Shown here in pieces: positions 22,856 to 35,154 of a DNA stretch of 64,000 nt. The stretch comes from Linum tenue (taxonomy: Eukaryota; Streptophyta; Magnoliopsida; Malpighiales; Linaceae), in the NCBI GenBank assembly GCA_946122785.1, contig CAMGYJ010000005.1, forward strand, positions 82,330,547 to 82,394,546, given 5' to 3'. The notes below the pieces were generated by a model that was not told where the DNA came from, did not search any database, and saw only the letters and a list, made by a program, of their open reading frames with translations. How positions within the stretch are numbered: the first letter of the stretch is position 1; every line of letters starts with the position of its first letter. Made by a program: the position numbers and the translations under genes.

Positions 22856-24669
22856 TATCTGCTGCTTCTAGCGAGTGATCTACTGTTTTCGTCAAACGAA
22901 CGAGCAAATGGCATAGTTACTTACATTAAGAAGATAATGGACAATTGGAGGCTTACAATACGAATTGTTTCTTACTAATGCAGGATCCTATCACCCCATG
23001 GGAACCCAAATTTCTATGAAAATTATAGGTCTCAACAATAAGATCCTAAGCAAGATTATAAGTGATTACGGACATTGCGGATGACACAATTGTATGACAA
23101 TTGTACCTACTTTTTAAGTATCTTCATAAAACAATAGCAACAAAGCTTCACCATGCAAGATAACTATAAAATAAAAAGCAAGCAAACTTAGAATTTGAAG
23201 AAAATATTAAAATTTATTATAAAGTCAAATCTATGAAATAAATGTTTAGAGTATTTCAAAATCTATGGGAGATCAATCACTTGAGAAACTTCTCATCTAT
23301 GCTTCAGCATTTGTACTTACTTCGACTCTCTTACCAACAAGTATATCTTTAGTAATGAATATCTCTTATTAAATTTATTTCATTAGAAGTAGTTCATCCG
23401 GTCGATCGCTTGTTGAAAATGATCGACCACTTGATAGAAACAATAGACCATTTTGTAAAAACTATAAATAGTTTTGTCCAATTTACAATAACTTGTAAGT
23501 CACCAGTCCTACATTTATCATTGTTCATTAAAAAAATCTTCCTTTTAGATAATTCCATCCTCAACCCAAGGAAAACATGCCAATGACTAATTGCACGACT
23601 TATTATGGGACCCTTTTTTCAGTGGGCTCCTCTCTAGAGAGAAAATGGCGCCTTCCCTAACCCCACCTCTTCTTGTTTTCTATGTAAATTGTAAAGTATA
23701 TATTGACAGTTTCCTTGATTTGAAGCAATTCTAAATTTTCTTCCTGGCCCCCTCAAGAGTCAAGTCACTTACTATTGTTTGTAATATCTCAATATATTAG
23801 TATTAACGAATTTATTAGTAGACATTCATTATACTCCGAGCCCTTAGTCTAATCTAATTGATTACAATCAAGTTTACAACCACTCGATAGATTTCTGTTG
23901 GAATCACCATCAGTTTGGCCTAAACATCTAATGTTTTCACTCCATTTCTGAATATTATTTCATTTAATGTACTAACTAGTACTTCGTTCCAAGAGGGGAC
24001 AAAGACAAACTCTCTTCTAATATTGCACTTGTTCATGAATACAGTTTAGCATTAGTGAAGTTCCGCTACCCTAATATTGCCGAAGTGTGTCTAACGCAAC
24101 ACAAAAAGAAAAGCTAAAAGCGAATAGCCATCACATCAAATCGTGGGTCTTCCATCAACATCTCAACTTCTTAACTTGCTGTGAAGAACTTGGAGACAAC
24201 GGTAGCATATGGGTTGTGCTACTAGGCTACTATACTAGGTCCAGCTAGTTGGCCTGAAGACTTCTACTTTCGAATTCCGATCGTCAAATTTCCCACCGTC
24301 GGTCCAATTACGGCCATTTCTTTTGACAAAAAGAAAACTGAGAAGCTGTGAGATCGAAGTTCTTGACTATGATGAAGATTCAGTGGCCAAACTTAAAGAG
24401 TTATTGCCGGGAAGTTAATAAGTTATGGAAAGTAGAGGAATATATAGCCAACTTATTAGGGGTCGTTTTAGCGATTGACTAGTATACTTTTCATAAACAA
24501 TGATATATTTACCTTTATTTACTAAGGAGAGATAGGTGGTAGATGAGGACAATATTTTAATTAGAAAAGTTGAAAGGGACAAAGATGAAATAAAAATTGG
24601 GTAGATAATTTGTTGTTAACAATCTACCTTTTGGGAGGGATTGATATACTTATTATGAGTAATTGTAGA
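22856..24669. other. AT-rich intergenic DNA, nothing recognised
   Basis: No coding frame of note and no delimited element. Loose GATCGACCACTTG-like words occur near 23400-23460. Confidence 0.4.
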
Positions 24670-25546
24670 TAGGGCTGGTAAATGGTTATCACGGCGATAA
24701 TCAAACTGAAATCGGTGTTTAACAGTTTCATCGATAATCGATTAAATAGTTAACGGTCAATTTTGGTAGTCAAATTTAGCTAATAACTAACTGATGGTTA
24801 AACTGTTAATAACCGACGGTTAAATGGTTAACCGACTAACCGATTATGACGATCCTCATAGTTAGAGCAAAAAATAATAGACCTCCATGAGCTGCAAACA
24901 TAGGCAAAAAAATAATGGGGTGTTTGAAGGCTTACAAGACCTCTTACCTATCTTAGTTCTAATAGTGACTTAGACTCACATGTGAATAATTTAAAGGAAG
25001 AATTTTAGAAGGAACACAGTAGAAAGTCATGTTTGCTCACAGTTGCTCGACAACAATCAGTAACATTAAGTTTCCATGTAATTTGGTGGGGTTTACGAGT
25101 TGAGTAATTGTTGTTGGGTCCCTTATCGTTGTAATACTTCTTTAATAAAGTTTGACGGTAGAATGGTATTATAATTGTGTACTTGTGTTGGATTGAATTG
25201 ATTATGTCTTGATATATATCTATATAAAATTATTCTTTCTTCAACGATAACAACTTAATAAAAGAACACATGCGTATGTATGAAAAACTATAGAAAATTT
25301 CACAATGGATAAATGAGGTCTTTTGTTGGTTAGGTTATCGACTGATTATTTTGTATAACCTTGTCGAATCACTTGGTTAACGGTTATTCGGTTCACCGAT
25401 AAAATAACCGAGAACCGACTATACGGTTAACCGACTAATTTAAACGGCACGGTTAACGATAAGCACACAAGGCTTAATGGTTAACCAAGAACCGACTAAA
25501 TGATTCCGATTATAATCGAACCGAACCAAACCGATTATCATCCCTA
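24670..25546. mobile_element. non-autonomous hAT-type element, 877 bp
   Basis: Ends are TAGGGCTGGTAA and (inverted) TAGGGATGATAA. The flanks are ATTGTAGA (24662-24669) and ATTGTAGG (25547-25554), an 8-bp target duplication with one mismatch. Subterminal regions are dense in GGTTAACCG, ACCGA and AACCGACTA words in both orientations. The interior is AT-rich with no transposase. Confidence 0.8.
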
Positions 25547-25554
25547 ATTGTAGG

Positions 25555-26579
25555 TGGACCCATAAAAAGGTAATAAATGTATTTTATAACCGATTTAACC
25601 AAAAAAACTTAATCTTGACATTACATGTATTGGTTAAATACATCACTTCAAATTTTGACCTCCAAACTACCCTTAGAGTTTTTATTGTCATAAAGTATGT
25701 ATATATGTATCGCATAGTCATTAAAATACGTTATGAGAAGTTATGTATAAAATATGTATAGGTAATTTTCTTCAAGTCAAAATTAATGGTATATTAATAG
25801 TACGTTATAGCTATAGAATATAAAATTAATTATTTAAAAGATAAATAATTTTTAATTTTTCAATTCAATTCATTAAATATGGACTTCGTACGTTAGTCCA
25901 CGAAGTATCAAATGAACCTAGGAAAATAAGACAATTTGACAATATCACTGAAAGAAAAGTTTCCGTATTTGTTTTACATACTATACCGACGGTTTGCCCA
26001 GCATTATGAAATTATTATAACATGATTTAAACACAAAATATTATATCACTAACTTTTTCAGTACAATTTTGATTACATTTTTATAACATTTTAATAAAAT
26101 TAAAATTATAAAATATAAAATATATATACAAGTATAACGAGTATTGAAGAAAGTATTTACTAACTATGTGTATTTTATCTCCTCCTCCCGGAATTTCAAA
26201 ATGAGAACTATGACCTGGACTTTAGTTAAAAAGTAAGATTAACCATGTTATTTTAAACTAGACTAGGGTCCAACTTGTTCCCCGTATAAAAAGAAAATAT
26301 TTAATAATTTTACTTGTCGTATACTATTAATATTGAGAAATTTGAATATTTTTATCACTCTAATAATATACTAAAAATAAAAGTATGTGAATATTTAATG
26401 TGTCAATACACTTCGAATACTATCATATCATATGATAATTTATTCATTTGAAATATGGGTCAAACATTCACATTAGTTCCATTCAAATTTCTTGATGAAA
26501 ATTCATTCAAACCCCAAGAATCAGCATGTCTTTATTCAAAATAATACAAAAGTCTATTAAAAAGTTTCTATACATATGT
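25555..26579. other. very AT-rich intergenic DNA
   Basis: No gene or delimited element recognised. The sequence is dominated by short A/T words. Confidence 0.4.
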
Positions 26580-27430
26580 GAAATATATGTTTTGGAGGCA
26601 TGGCTCGGGTCCAGTCGCGTCAACAATAACACTCACCACCACGAGAAAGACAAAGAATACCAAGATAAGGCGCGACTAGACCTCCATAACTCGCGGTTTG
26701 CATCATACGAGGGTACCTAGGCAAGGCGCGCCCAAGAACATTCTCGCGCATAGAGTATCGCCCGCTCATGTATTGGCGGGCGAGTCACCAGGAGAGGCGG
26801 TATCCACGTGATAGCGCCACCCGCGAATAAGGAACTCAAGACGACACCATTCCACTGACACACCGTCACGTCTCACTTGTAGAGCTCATTATACTCTAGT
26901 TTTCTGTCTCTTCCAAACGTCATGTCACATTGGGAACCTATCCACCAAAAGGTAGCCTATAAAGAGAGCATTTACCCCGGTGGGTGAGAGAATCGATTTC
27001 TAACCTCTCTCTCTCTCTAGAAAACAAGAAACTTCTATCTCTAGAATCTCTCTCTTCTCTTTTCCAGCCTCTTGTAACCCAAAAAAGAAAGGTTTAATAC
27101 ACTTGTATATCCAAAACTTTCACGGTTGTGCCAATAATATCCAAATTTTCCGAAATACCACTTATATCCATGTTTTAAAATTGTTCTTTGCCAAATATAT
27201 CCATTTCCCAATATATTTTTGGTTAAATACACTTGTATATCCAAAAACACCGTTAAAGAATGTTAAGGAATTGGATATAAGTGGTATTTCGGGAAATTTA
27301 GATATTATTGGCACAACTGTGAAAGTTTTGGATATACAAGTGCATTTAACCAAAAAGAAATAAAGACAGAAAGGAGTTCAACCTCTTATTTCACTCGCTC
27401 CCACAATCCTCTTGTCTCGCTCCTACTCTC
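26580..27430 (+). mobile_element. probable LTR remnant, interrupted by a MITE
   Basis: A GC-richer island in AT-rich surroundings contains CCTATAAAGAGAGC at about 26957 followed by a pyrimidine-rich stretch (CTCTCTCTCTCTCTAG), the TATA-plus-leader layout of plant Ty3/gypsy LTRs. The matching LTR and internal region were not found, and boundaries are approximate. Confidence 0.4.
27091..27351. mobile_element. Mutator-like hairpin MITE, 261 bp
   Basis: The two ends are inverted repeats over about 80 bp (left GGTTTAATACACTTGTATAT, right inverted GGTTAAATGCACTTGTATAT), leaving a short loop. A 9-bp direct repeat AAAAAGAAA flanks the element (27082-27090 and 27352-27360), the Mutator target size. 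A third copy of the terminal word lies inside at about 27222. Such a perfect hairpin can give double-stranded RNA if transcribed. Confidence 0.85.
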
Positions 27431-27439
27431 AGTTAGACA

Positions 27440-27980
27440 TAAACAATATGATTCTTTGTTAATTTGATACATTATTTTTCTTCAGAATCAATGTACAATG
27501 AATCTTGTTTTAGATGTTCTTGTTTAGGACAGTGGGCCATAGCCCATAAGAATAAGACTCAAAAGTACATAGTGCCAAATTTTATTCACCAACACTTGAG
27601 CTACCCCTTGATGGCTCAATTAAAGTTTTCGAGTCTGGTGACATAATTTTTTCAAAAGTTTTTAATTGTGACATTTATATTGTCATCGTCAATTTTTACC
27701 ATAGGGAAATAACTTAGTTCGAACATTCTATCATTCAATAATGTAATGATCATATGCGTAGAATTTCACTCAATCTTAAAATCAAACTATCATGGTTAAC
27801 AATTTTTCATATAAAATCTCAAGCTCCAATTAAAGAATATTCGTTTAATCAAGTTTTCTTGATTATGTGATGATGATTTTTAGTCTCCAATGTTTCAACA
27901 TTTACTAATTCATTTGGCAGATTAAGTCATGACATATCCTCTATGTATATGAATGAAACGGTGAAAGAGCAAGGCTTCAA
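27440..27980. other. AT-rich intergenic DNA, nothing recognised
   Basis: No supportable gene or repeat structure. Confidence 0.4.
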
Positions 27981-28099
27981 AAACATATCACCGGGAGCAT
28001 GGAGATAGAGACATGTCATTCTTGCCTGCCACACTTAGTTGAAAAATGTGGTGAGTCCTTAAACAAAGTTCTTTTTCCATTTTTCTTGACGTCAACGTG

Positions 28100-28116
28100 C
28101 CCCCCCCCCCCCCCCC
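28100..28116. repeat. 17-base poly-C run
   Basis: Uninterrupted C homopolymer. Such runs are prone to sequencing length error, so frames crossing it are unreliable. Confidence 0.9.
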
Positions 28117-28380
28117 AGCCTGACATTTCACCTTCAACTTGTCAGGTGGTAGGCTTTCATACCCCTCTGCCTGCCCCCCTGGCGGTTTGCATCCACCAGG
28201 CTTGATGGGCGTGGATAGCAGTGGTGCTGGACAAGCTTGTGGGAACACATTTGTAGTGAGTGACCCTGCACCAACTTTCACATTAAGGCATGGTCTAGCC
28301 TCTGAGGCAGTTTCTAAAGTAATTGTCAGTATAGGCAATTTCTTTACGTGAGTGGTGAACGTGAAGAGGTGGTTGACTTG

Positions 28381-28812
28381 TCACCGGAGACGATGAGTTC
28401 TCTGACCGTGGCTGAGTAGCCGGCCACCAGAGTCTAGAATTCTCATATACCCGGTAGCAACGTTTGATGGTCGATCTATACCATCTTTCGCGAAAACCAT
28501 TGATCTCAAAACTAGTTTCATCAAAAGTTGGAGAAACTTCTTACAATTATTTTCATTTATCTCGCAAATCTCATCCAGTTGATCCAAACGTCGATTAAGA
28601 CGAGTATGGAAACAATCAAGTTGAGATACAATTTGTTTTGTGTATCCCACCATAGCCTCCTCCATTAATTGCATTTCTACCACCAGTGATTGGGGGAGAG
28701 ACAAAGTGGTGGTGGTTACACCTAAACATGGCGCTGGAGAAGGCTGACCACTTGCCCCACCATTGTTTCCGTCGTCACTTTTTGCTAATTGGCCAAGATC
28801 ATGCCTAGCCAC
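28381..28812 (-). CDS. possible gag-leader frame of an LTR element, unrecognised
   Basis: A 143-codon minus-strand frame lies just inside a primer-binding site and LTR. It has a Gly/Ser/Pro-rich start and a central helical segment (LDCFHTRLNRRLDQLDEICE) that could form a coiled coil, as gag N-termini often do. No domain was recognised. Position and orientation relative to the LTR are the only reasons to assign it to the retroelement. Confidence 0.3.
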   Translation of the reverse strand: MARHDLGQLAKSDDGNNGGASGQPSPAPCLGVTTTTLSLPQSLVVEMQLMEEAMVGYTKQIVSQLDCFHTRLNRRLDQLDEICEINENNCKKFLQLLMKLVLRSMVFAKDGIDRPSNVATGYMRILDSGGRLLSHGQRTHRLR

Positions 28813-28887
28813 TAGCTCTCTTATAAATCTAGGTGAAAGATCACCTTCTTATTCTCTTAGTCATGGAGTTATCAAATCAAACAAACA

Positions 28888-28911
28888 GTTGTCCCACCAG
28901 GTGTGCCAATT
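28888..28911 (-). other. primer-binding site of the minus-strand LTR element
   Basis: On the minus strand TTGGCACACCTGGTGGGAC follows the LTR end, resembling the TTGGCACGCCCAGTGGGAC-like junction seen next to LTRs of many plant Ty3/gypsy elements. It sets the orientation: LTR on the right, internal region on the left. Confidence 0.5.
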
Positions 28912-30422
28912 TGTTTTCCGGCGAGGAAAATCTGGTGTTTGAACTCAATGAATGCACCTTGACTTCTAGAACAACGAAAATCAACACGGTCCACTCCTCT
29001 CCGAACAATGTTCGAACGAGGGTGTTTGATGATTTTGATGGCTGATAAAACTAAGGGGTCGTTTGGAAGTTGCGATTGTTAAATAGATGTATTGTTGAGA
29101 ATGCATGTATAATATTATACATGTATTGTCGAATTTGATGCATTGTAGAATACAACGTTTGGTATGTGTGATTGTGTATGTCGCATAAGCTAAAAGCTGA
29201 GACAAAACAATCTCAACTCAACTATCTCAACAATCACAACTAAAAGTTGAGATATAACAATCACTCAAAATGAGTGATAGTTTCTGTCACATCACAGAAA
29301 CAATTCATGTATTGTTTCTGCTAAAAAACAAAAAAACGATGCATAAGTTAAATTACTTCTACTCCTATGGAGGTTCAGTGAGAGCTCCAAAAACTAAAAG
29401 CTACAACTATGGCTACATTGCAGAGAAAAGATAAGTTTGACATGTGGTGTAAAATGTTTGGTTGTGGAACCCTTGCTTCGTTTTCGTTTCTCATATTTAT
29501 AGACATCCCTTGTAACCGCCATGTGACTGCCTCTTGTAACTACTGCCTTCCATGCTTTGTGCTTGATGTAACTTGCTTGATGTCTTAACCGCCTTGCTTG
29601 CCTACTGACCACTTGGTATCCTGGTAGCTTGACGACTTCACTTGGAAAGTAGCTATCTTGTGTCGTGGAGGTATCTTGCTTGGCTTCATCTTGACGTTGG
29701 ATGCCTCATGCTGACCACCCTTGTACGGTAGGACATGGTAGGTGAGGCACTCGTATGCTTGGTGGCTCTCCTTGCACGACATCATGCTTGACCCCCTTGT
29801 GGTTGGGTATCATGGTACCTGGTGCTTGACCCCCCTTGGATGATGTCATGTTTGATCCCCCCTTGTACGATGTAACGCTTGACCCTCCTTGGGTCTCAAC
29901 ACTTATCCAAATTTTCCTTCTTTCCCCATCATGTCTAGGAGTACTCGTGATGGCTTCCCTTGCGTGGAATCATACTTGATACCCGAGTGCAAGGTAAGTA
30001 CTTGGGGTGCATGACCCCCCTTGGATGATCTCATGCTCGACCCCCCTTGTGGTTGGGTCTCAACACTTAGCCAAATCTAGGTGGCCATGGTACTTGGTGC
30101 ATGACCCCCCTTGTGGTTGGGTCTCAACACTTAGCCAAATCTTATCTTCTTCCCCTATCACGTGTAGAGGTAGTTATGATGTCCCTCCTTGCACAGCATC
30201 ATGCTTGATATCCTAGCGCAAGGTAGGTATGTGCTTGACCCCCCTTGAACGGTATCATGCATGACCCTCCGTGGACGATGTCATGCGTGAATTGGGTGAT
30301 TGACGTTGAAGGTACGCTTGACGCTTGACCCCTCTTGCATCTTGGGTGGTCAACGTTGAAGGGTGTCAACACGCTTGGCACTTAACCCCTCTTGCGTGAC
30401 GGGTGGGTGTTTGGTGGGTCAA
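28912..30422 (-). repeat. candidate 5' LTR with degenerate GACCCCCCTTG repeats
   Basis: On the minus strand the candidate LTR starts TGACCCACCAAAC (about 30422) and ends GGAAAACA at 28912, next to the primer-binding site. A Harbinger-like MITE fragment is inserted at 29055. From 29780 to 30400 the word GACCCCCCTTG recurs many times at irregular spacing, with longer shared modules such as TGGTTGGGTCTCAACACTTA at about 30050 and 30115. The right boundary is inferred, and the partner LTR is not in the expected place to the left. Confidence 0.5.
29055..29345 (+). mobile_element. Harbinger-like MITE, right end lost
   Basis: TAA (29052-29054) precedes GGGGTCGTTTGG, the same terminus and target triplet as the element at 46220. 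The internal word ATCACTCAAAATGAGTGA is also shared with that element. No matching right terminus could be found, so the copy appears truncated at about 29345. Confidence 0.55.
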
Positions 30423-32300
30423 GTGGTGTGTGTTGAGGTATCTAGTATGAAGCCCAAAATACCATCATTTAGGACTAGTTTAAACCAATTTAATTAATAT
30501 GATTAAGTTGGCCTTATAAATCACCACTCATTGAAAATAATCAATGTGATATTGAGTGATTTTTTAGTGGTAAACAGCGCTCCAGCAGTATTATATCGGT
30601 GAATTTCATTTTGTCAGTAATTCGCGTTTCTGCGAACTAGAGCAGGAGCGCCGGGGGTGTGTACACTGTAACCTAAGTTGGACCCATTCCTCAACTTATT
30701 CTTGCATTCTCAATGAACCGTTTTTTGTTGTTTTTTTTTTTTTATGTTTTATTTTTTTGTCATCTATAAAATATATGAAGCAGATTCATGGGTCATTTTT
30801 GCAGGGATTCAAAAACTCTGGCTCCTGAGAGCTTCACGGAGGGGCAGTTTTGTAATTGAACTTAAGTTAAATGATGCTGTGCGTTTCACACCCTCCTCCG
30901 CCCAGCATCTGGATCCGGCCACCTCTTTTGTTAGCATAAGGGCTTTGTCTATGGCCCAATACCGACTATTGCGGCCCACTGTTGTATCCAGCCCAGCGGT
31001 CGGAGAAGGGCTTTTCCTTGCGGCACAATCGTCAATGAGAGGAGGAACTGCGGCGACGGTGGTGGCGATGAAGAACCAGAAGAAATGGCATTGCTGCGTG
31101 AAATTGGGAGAAGAAGAGAGAGTTCATGCTATTTGACGGAATCGCTGCCAGTGATTGGAACTTCCACACCGACTAGGGTCGACCTGCTCCCCATTCCAAT
31201 TCTCCGTCTCTGAAACCTCCCTACAACATGCACAATCAGTATCTCATACTGAAAGTGGAGAAAGTCGAAGACTAACTGAAGAAAGGACCGATTAAATAGC
31301 AAAAATATTAATTCTCCACCCCCAATTCAATCACAAATTCACAATCCCTATTTCCCTAGCGCGATTCCTCTTCTCGATTCATCCATTTTCTGATGTCCCT
31401 CTGCTTCTTCATCTTCTTACTTGCCTCTTCTGGCGAACGCCTAGCTGGGAGCGACCCACGAGGCCTCAGAATGGCGGAGTGGCGGATTACAGAGGCGAGA
31501 CTTGGAAGCGGGGTGGTGGTCGGCGCGACGCCGGCGAGAGAGACCGGAGTCGTGGTCGGCGTCTCCTTTTCCTCCATGCACGAGCTGATGGGGGAGGAGA
31601 TTGCAGCGGCGGCGGGTGGGGATGGGGAGGGGGCAGAGTGGGGAGGAGTGATGGAGAGGGTCTATGTTCTTGGCTGGTCGGAGGCCGACGAGAGTTGGGG
31701 GAGGGAGATTGCCTGAGGTTGTGGGTTTCGTCGAGGGAGATTAGAGGGGGTGAGTGAGTGAGCGGCTGCTAGATATTGCATGTGGTGGGTGAGAGCAGGA
31801 GGGGTAGGTTTAGGGTTGAGTGGGTCTTTTGGGCTATGTTGTTTTGGGCTGGGTTGAACTAGGTTACACTGTGGCCTGAGGGATTGGGTTGTGGTAGTGG
31901 GTTGGGCTTAGCTGGAGAAGTTTATTTTTAAGATAAATCCAATTTTTCGGTTTTAACCGGATTGAACCGGGTTGGCTAACAGACAGACCGGAAAACCGGT
32001 CCCACCCCTATAAGCAATACATTTAGTGTCCATTGATGCATGAGATAAATCTATCTTGCATGAGTCACATATTATATTTTACAATGACACCACCGCCGCC
32101 GTTGGTGGCATCGCCTGAGAAAATGTGAATCGTCGGAATCGATCGGGCGGAGCGAGAGACTGAGGTTGGTTCTGAAGAGAGGGAGAAAACATACGATTGT
32201 TTGCTGGGAAAAGATATTTTCCCCTCTACTTGACAATGAGCAGACAGCAACAAAAGTAACTAAAATAATATTTTTAATAATTAAAAAAGCAATAACCACG
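30423..32300. other. intergenic DNA with repeat fragments
   Basis: No convincing gene. 30776-30845 matches 34118-34187 (shared GAAGCAGATTCATGGGT and GAGAGCTTCACGG). A GC-rich patch at 31380-31760 has open frames in several registers but no recognisable domain. ACCGGTCCCACCCCTA at 31997-32012 resembles one terminus of a TAGGGGTG-type hAT element, without a visible partner. Confidence 0.4.
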
Positions 32301-32495
32301 GTGTCTTTCAGTTTGGGCCCTCAGAGAACTAATAACTACCGTATTAGTCACTCAAAAACCACCGTATATAAATACCATGGTTAAAATGCATTATTAACTA
32401 CCGTACTTGATATGGTAGTTGATTAATCAGTATTAACCACCATATATTATACAGTAGTTAAGTTACGGTGGTTAAAAATACATTTTCCTTTAGTG
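32300..32495. mobile_element. CACTA-type terminus fragment
   Basis: Read inverted, the right edge begins CACTAAAGGAAAATG, the CACTA signature, and the preceding 200 bp repeat TTAACCACC/GGTGGTTA words in both orientations, as CACTA subterminal regions do. The opposite terminus was not found, so this is probably a truncated end. Confidence 0.4.
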
Positions 32496-32847
32496 GCTCT
32501 TGCTCTGGAGTAGCAAACCGCGAATTTATGGCAGTGCGCAAATAATTTGCGTATTTTAATTATATAGAGCGCTGAAAACCTCGAATCCTTTGATATCTGC
32601 CCAAGGAATAAAGTTGTTGTTTCTTTTCTCCACTTATGGTGTTGTTTCTGGTTGTAGTCATTAATAGGCGGTGAATAGAGGCTTTGGAGAGGGAAGATAT
32701 TCAGATGTTGAAAGTTGATGAAGCGGCGGGGTTGGAAGCAAAGCAAGTAGAAGAAGCTTTGTTGGATTTTTTATTTTTTATTTTTGGAGAAATACCGAGA
32801 AAATAAGATAGACATTTCGTATGGATGAGAGATGTGTGGATTGTGAT

Positions 32848-33637
32848 TAGGGGTGTTCAAACGGATTGGTTACCGTGGTAACCATATTAACCGGTAGCAT
32901 TCGCTTAATTTGGTTTGGTTAATTTGGATAATTGGTTTGGTTTGGTTTGGTTAAATAATTTAGCTAATTTGGTTTAGGTGGTTTGGTTTGGTTTGGTTTC
33001 AACATTGCTAACCAATGAAATCAAATAACCAATTAATGATACACCTAATATACAAAATTATTTATACTTACATGCAACCAACCAAACCAAACTTTCGTGA
33101 TTCCCTATTGTATTTCCATGTGCACAACAAATCAATACATTATGGATAAAAAATTAAATGGGTCTGCCTATATTTACTAAACCAAAACATTTTGGACAAC
33201 TTCTAGACTTTAGGATTACGTACAATACCATGACAACCACCTCAAACTATGTATAGTTTAAGTGTTTTGTAGGAAAGCTTTAACTTCCTGACGAGGGGTA
33301 TTGGTATGTATTTATGTTTAGGGGTTTGTTGTAAGCTACCTATATTAGGTGCAAAGATGATGAATGATGTATTAACTCGAATGATGATGATAATTATGTA
33401 TGGTTAGTCTTATTATTATTGCTTATATAAAATGATAGTTTATGTTTGTTTTCATGTAATGTTATGTTATTTGGTTAATCCGATTATCCGATTAACCAAA
33501 CCAATTAAACTTTGGTTTGGTTAATTTGGTTTTCGTGTTAATTTGGAAGATTTCATTAAGACATTTTATTCCATAGTTAATAAAATTTAGGCTTAATTGG
33601 TTTGGTTATTACCACGGTAACCATTTGAACACCTCTA
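32848..33637. mobile_element. non-autonomous hAT-type element, 790 bp
   Basis: The termini TAGGGGTGTTCAAACGG and (inverted) TAGAGGTGTTCAAATGG continue as a shared GGTTACCGTGGTAA block. An exact 8-bp duplication ATTGTGAT flanks them (32840-32847 and 33638-33645). TTTGGTT repeats fill both subterminal regions. There is no transposase frame. Confidence 0.9.
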
Positions 33638-33645
33638 ATTGTGAT

Positions 33646-34377
33646 GGCTTTGTAGTTTGCGTAGGAAGTAGAGAAAGAGGAGAGTTAATAATTTATTATT
33701 TTATAGAGTAAAAGTATTTATCTTTCACTTTTTGTTTATTGTAATTTGTAAAAGGATCGTTTATAGTCTCAAACAAGTGACTTCTATATTCTAAAGTATT
33801 TATCTGTCGAGTTAATCGGGGTATATGTATTTGGTAAAGTTAAAGGTTTTTCTTTAGTTGAAGATTTTAAATGATTAACCTTACATTTATATACGGTTAT
33901 GTATAAATGAACTCAAGCTAATAAAAGAACATGATATCAGCAAGTGCGATAGTGGGCACAAATTTATATGCGTTTATCTGCAATAATCAATTTAATGGTT
34001 GTATTTCGAATACTTAGATTTACGCTAAATTGCTTTATTTGGTAATTTCTTTCTCATTCTTATTAGTCATAGTTGCATCTCTGTTTCAGGTAAACCATTA
34101 TGGGAAAGAAATGTAATTTATGAAGCAGATTCATGGGTTACTTTTGCAGGGATTCAAAATTGGAGGCTTCTGAGAGCTTCACGGCAGGCATTATTGTCAT
34201 TTCATTCTCCTGGCCGCTTAATGAAGTGCTCCGTTTTGAGCTGGCCCGTTGGCCGTCTAGCTGGATTAAATTAGTGATTGTTTTTGGGCCGATCATAGCA
34301 GCCAACAGGGAATGACACTGAATAGTAGTCCAATCTCTTTTCATAATGAAATTTGTTATTGAGGCAACAGTTGAAGC
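33646..34377. other. intergenic DNA with a dispersed-repeat segment
   Basis: Mostly AT-rich with no gene. 34118-34187 is shared with 30776-30845, and 34235-34300 has an inverted relative at 37208-37264 (shared GGATTAAATTAGTGATT). Confidence 0.45.
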
Positions 34378-35154
34378 TGTCGATGTATTCTGGACACCTA
34401 CTTTTCAGAAGTACATGGTTGAATTGACTGAAAGATGGAGCTTTGAAGATCAGTGTTGTGTTCCTGTCATCTGACTTTAAGAAAATAGGCAGCCAGCTCT
34501 TCCCGAACCCAAGAATCGATTGGACTACTACTTTTGAAGCCAACCTGAGATCTATTACTCACAAATCTCTCATTTTCATAGTTGAAGTTGGATGTGTTAA
34601 TGAGGTCACAAATCAGTGTCTTTTAGTGGTTAGTAAGTTGTTCGGGTAGTGTTCCTCCCCATATATCATTTAGTAAGTTAATGTCCATTTGGTGAACGTT
34701 CGAAATTGGGTAGTTACACATTTCAAACTATGTTTCTAATTTGGTACTTTATTAAATTATGAATTGACACTGTCGATGTATTCTGGACACCTACTTTTCA
34801 GAAGTACATGGTTGAATTGACACTGAAAGATGGAGCTATGAAGATCAGTGTTGTGTTCCTGTCATCCGACTTTAAGAAAATAGGCAGACAGCTCTTCCCG
34901 AACCCAAGAATCGATTGGACTACTACTTTTGAAGCCAATCTGAGATCTATTACTCACATATCTCTCATTTTCATGATTGAAGTTGGACGTGTTAATGAGG
35001 TCACAAATCAGTGTCTTTTAGTGGTTAGTAAGTTGTTCGGGTAGTGTTCCTCCTCATATATCATTTAGTAAGTTAATGTTCATTTGGTGAACGTTCGAAA
35101 TTGGGTAGTTGCACATTTCAAACTATGTTTCTAATTTGGTACTTTATTAAATTA
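34378..35154 (+). repeat. tandem duplication of a 0.38-kb coding-like unit
   Basis: Two copies (34378-34759 and 34770-35154) are nearly identical. Copy 2 contains an open frame ending 35044 (LKDGAMKISVVFLSSDFKKI and onward, to LLVVSKLFG). Copy 1 carries the same frame but lacks the two bases AC near 34430, which shifts its upstream half out of frame. The amino-acid pattern alternates hydrophobic and polar residues like a beta-rich domain, but no family was recognised. Whether either copy is expressed is unknown. Confidence 0.7.

Noticed and set aside
29690..30420. Regularly spaced repeats as a CRISPR-like array
   Set aside because: Spacing and repeat sequence are irregular and the setting is a plant chromosome; an LTR with degenerate repeats is the better reading.
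31356..31757. GC-rich overlapping frames near 31.5 kb as a gene
   Set aside because: Open in several registers on both strands, Gly/Arg-rich and without a recognisable domain; typical of GC-rich non-coding sequence.
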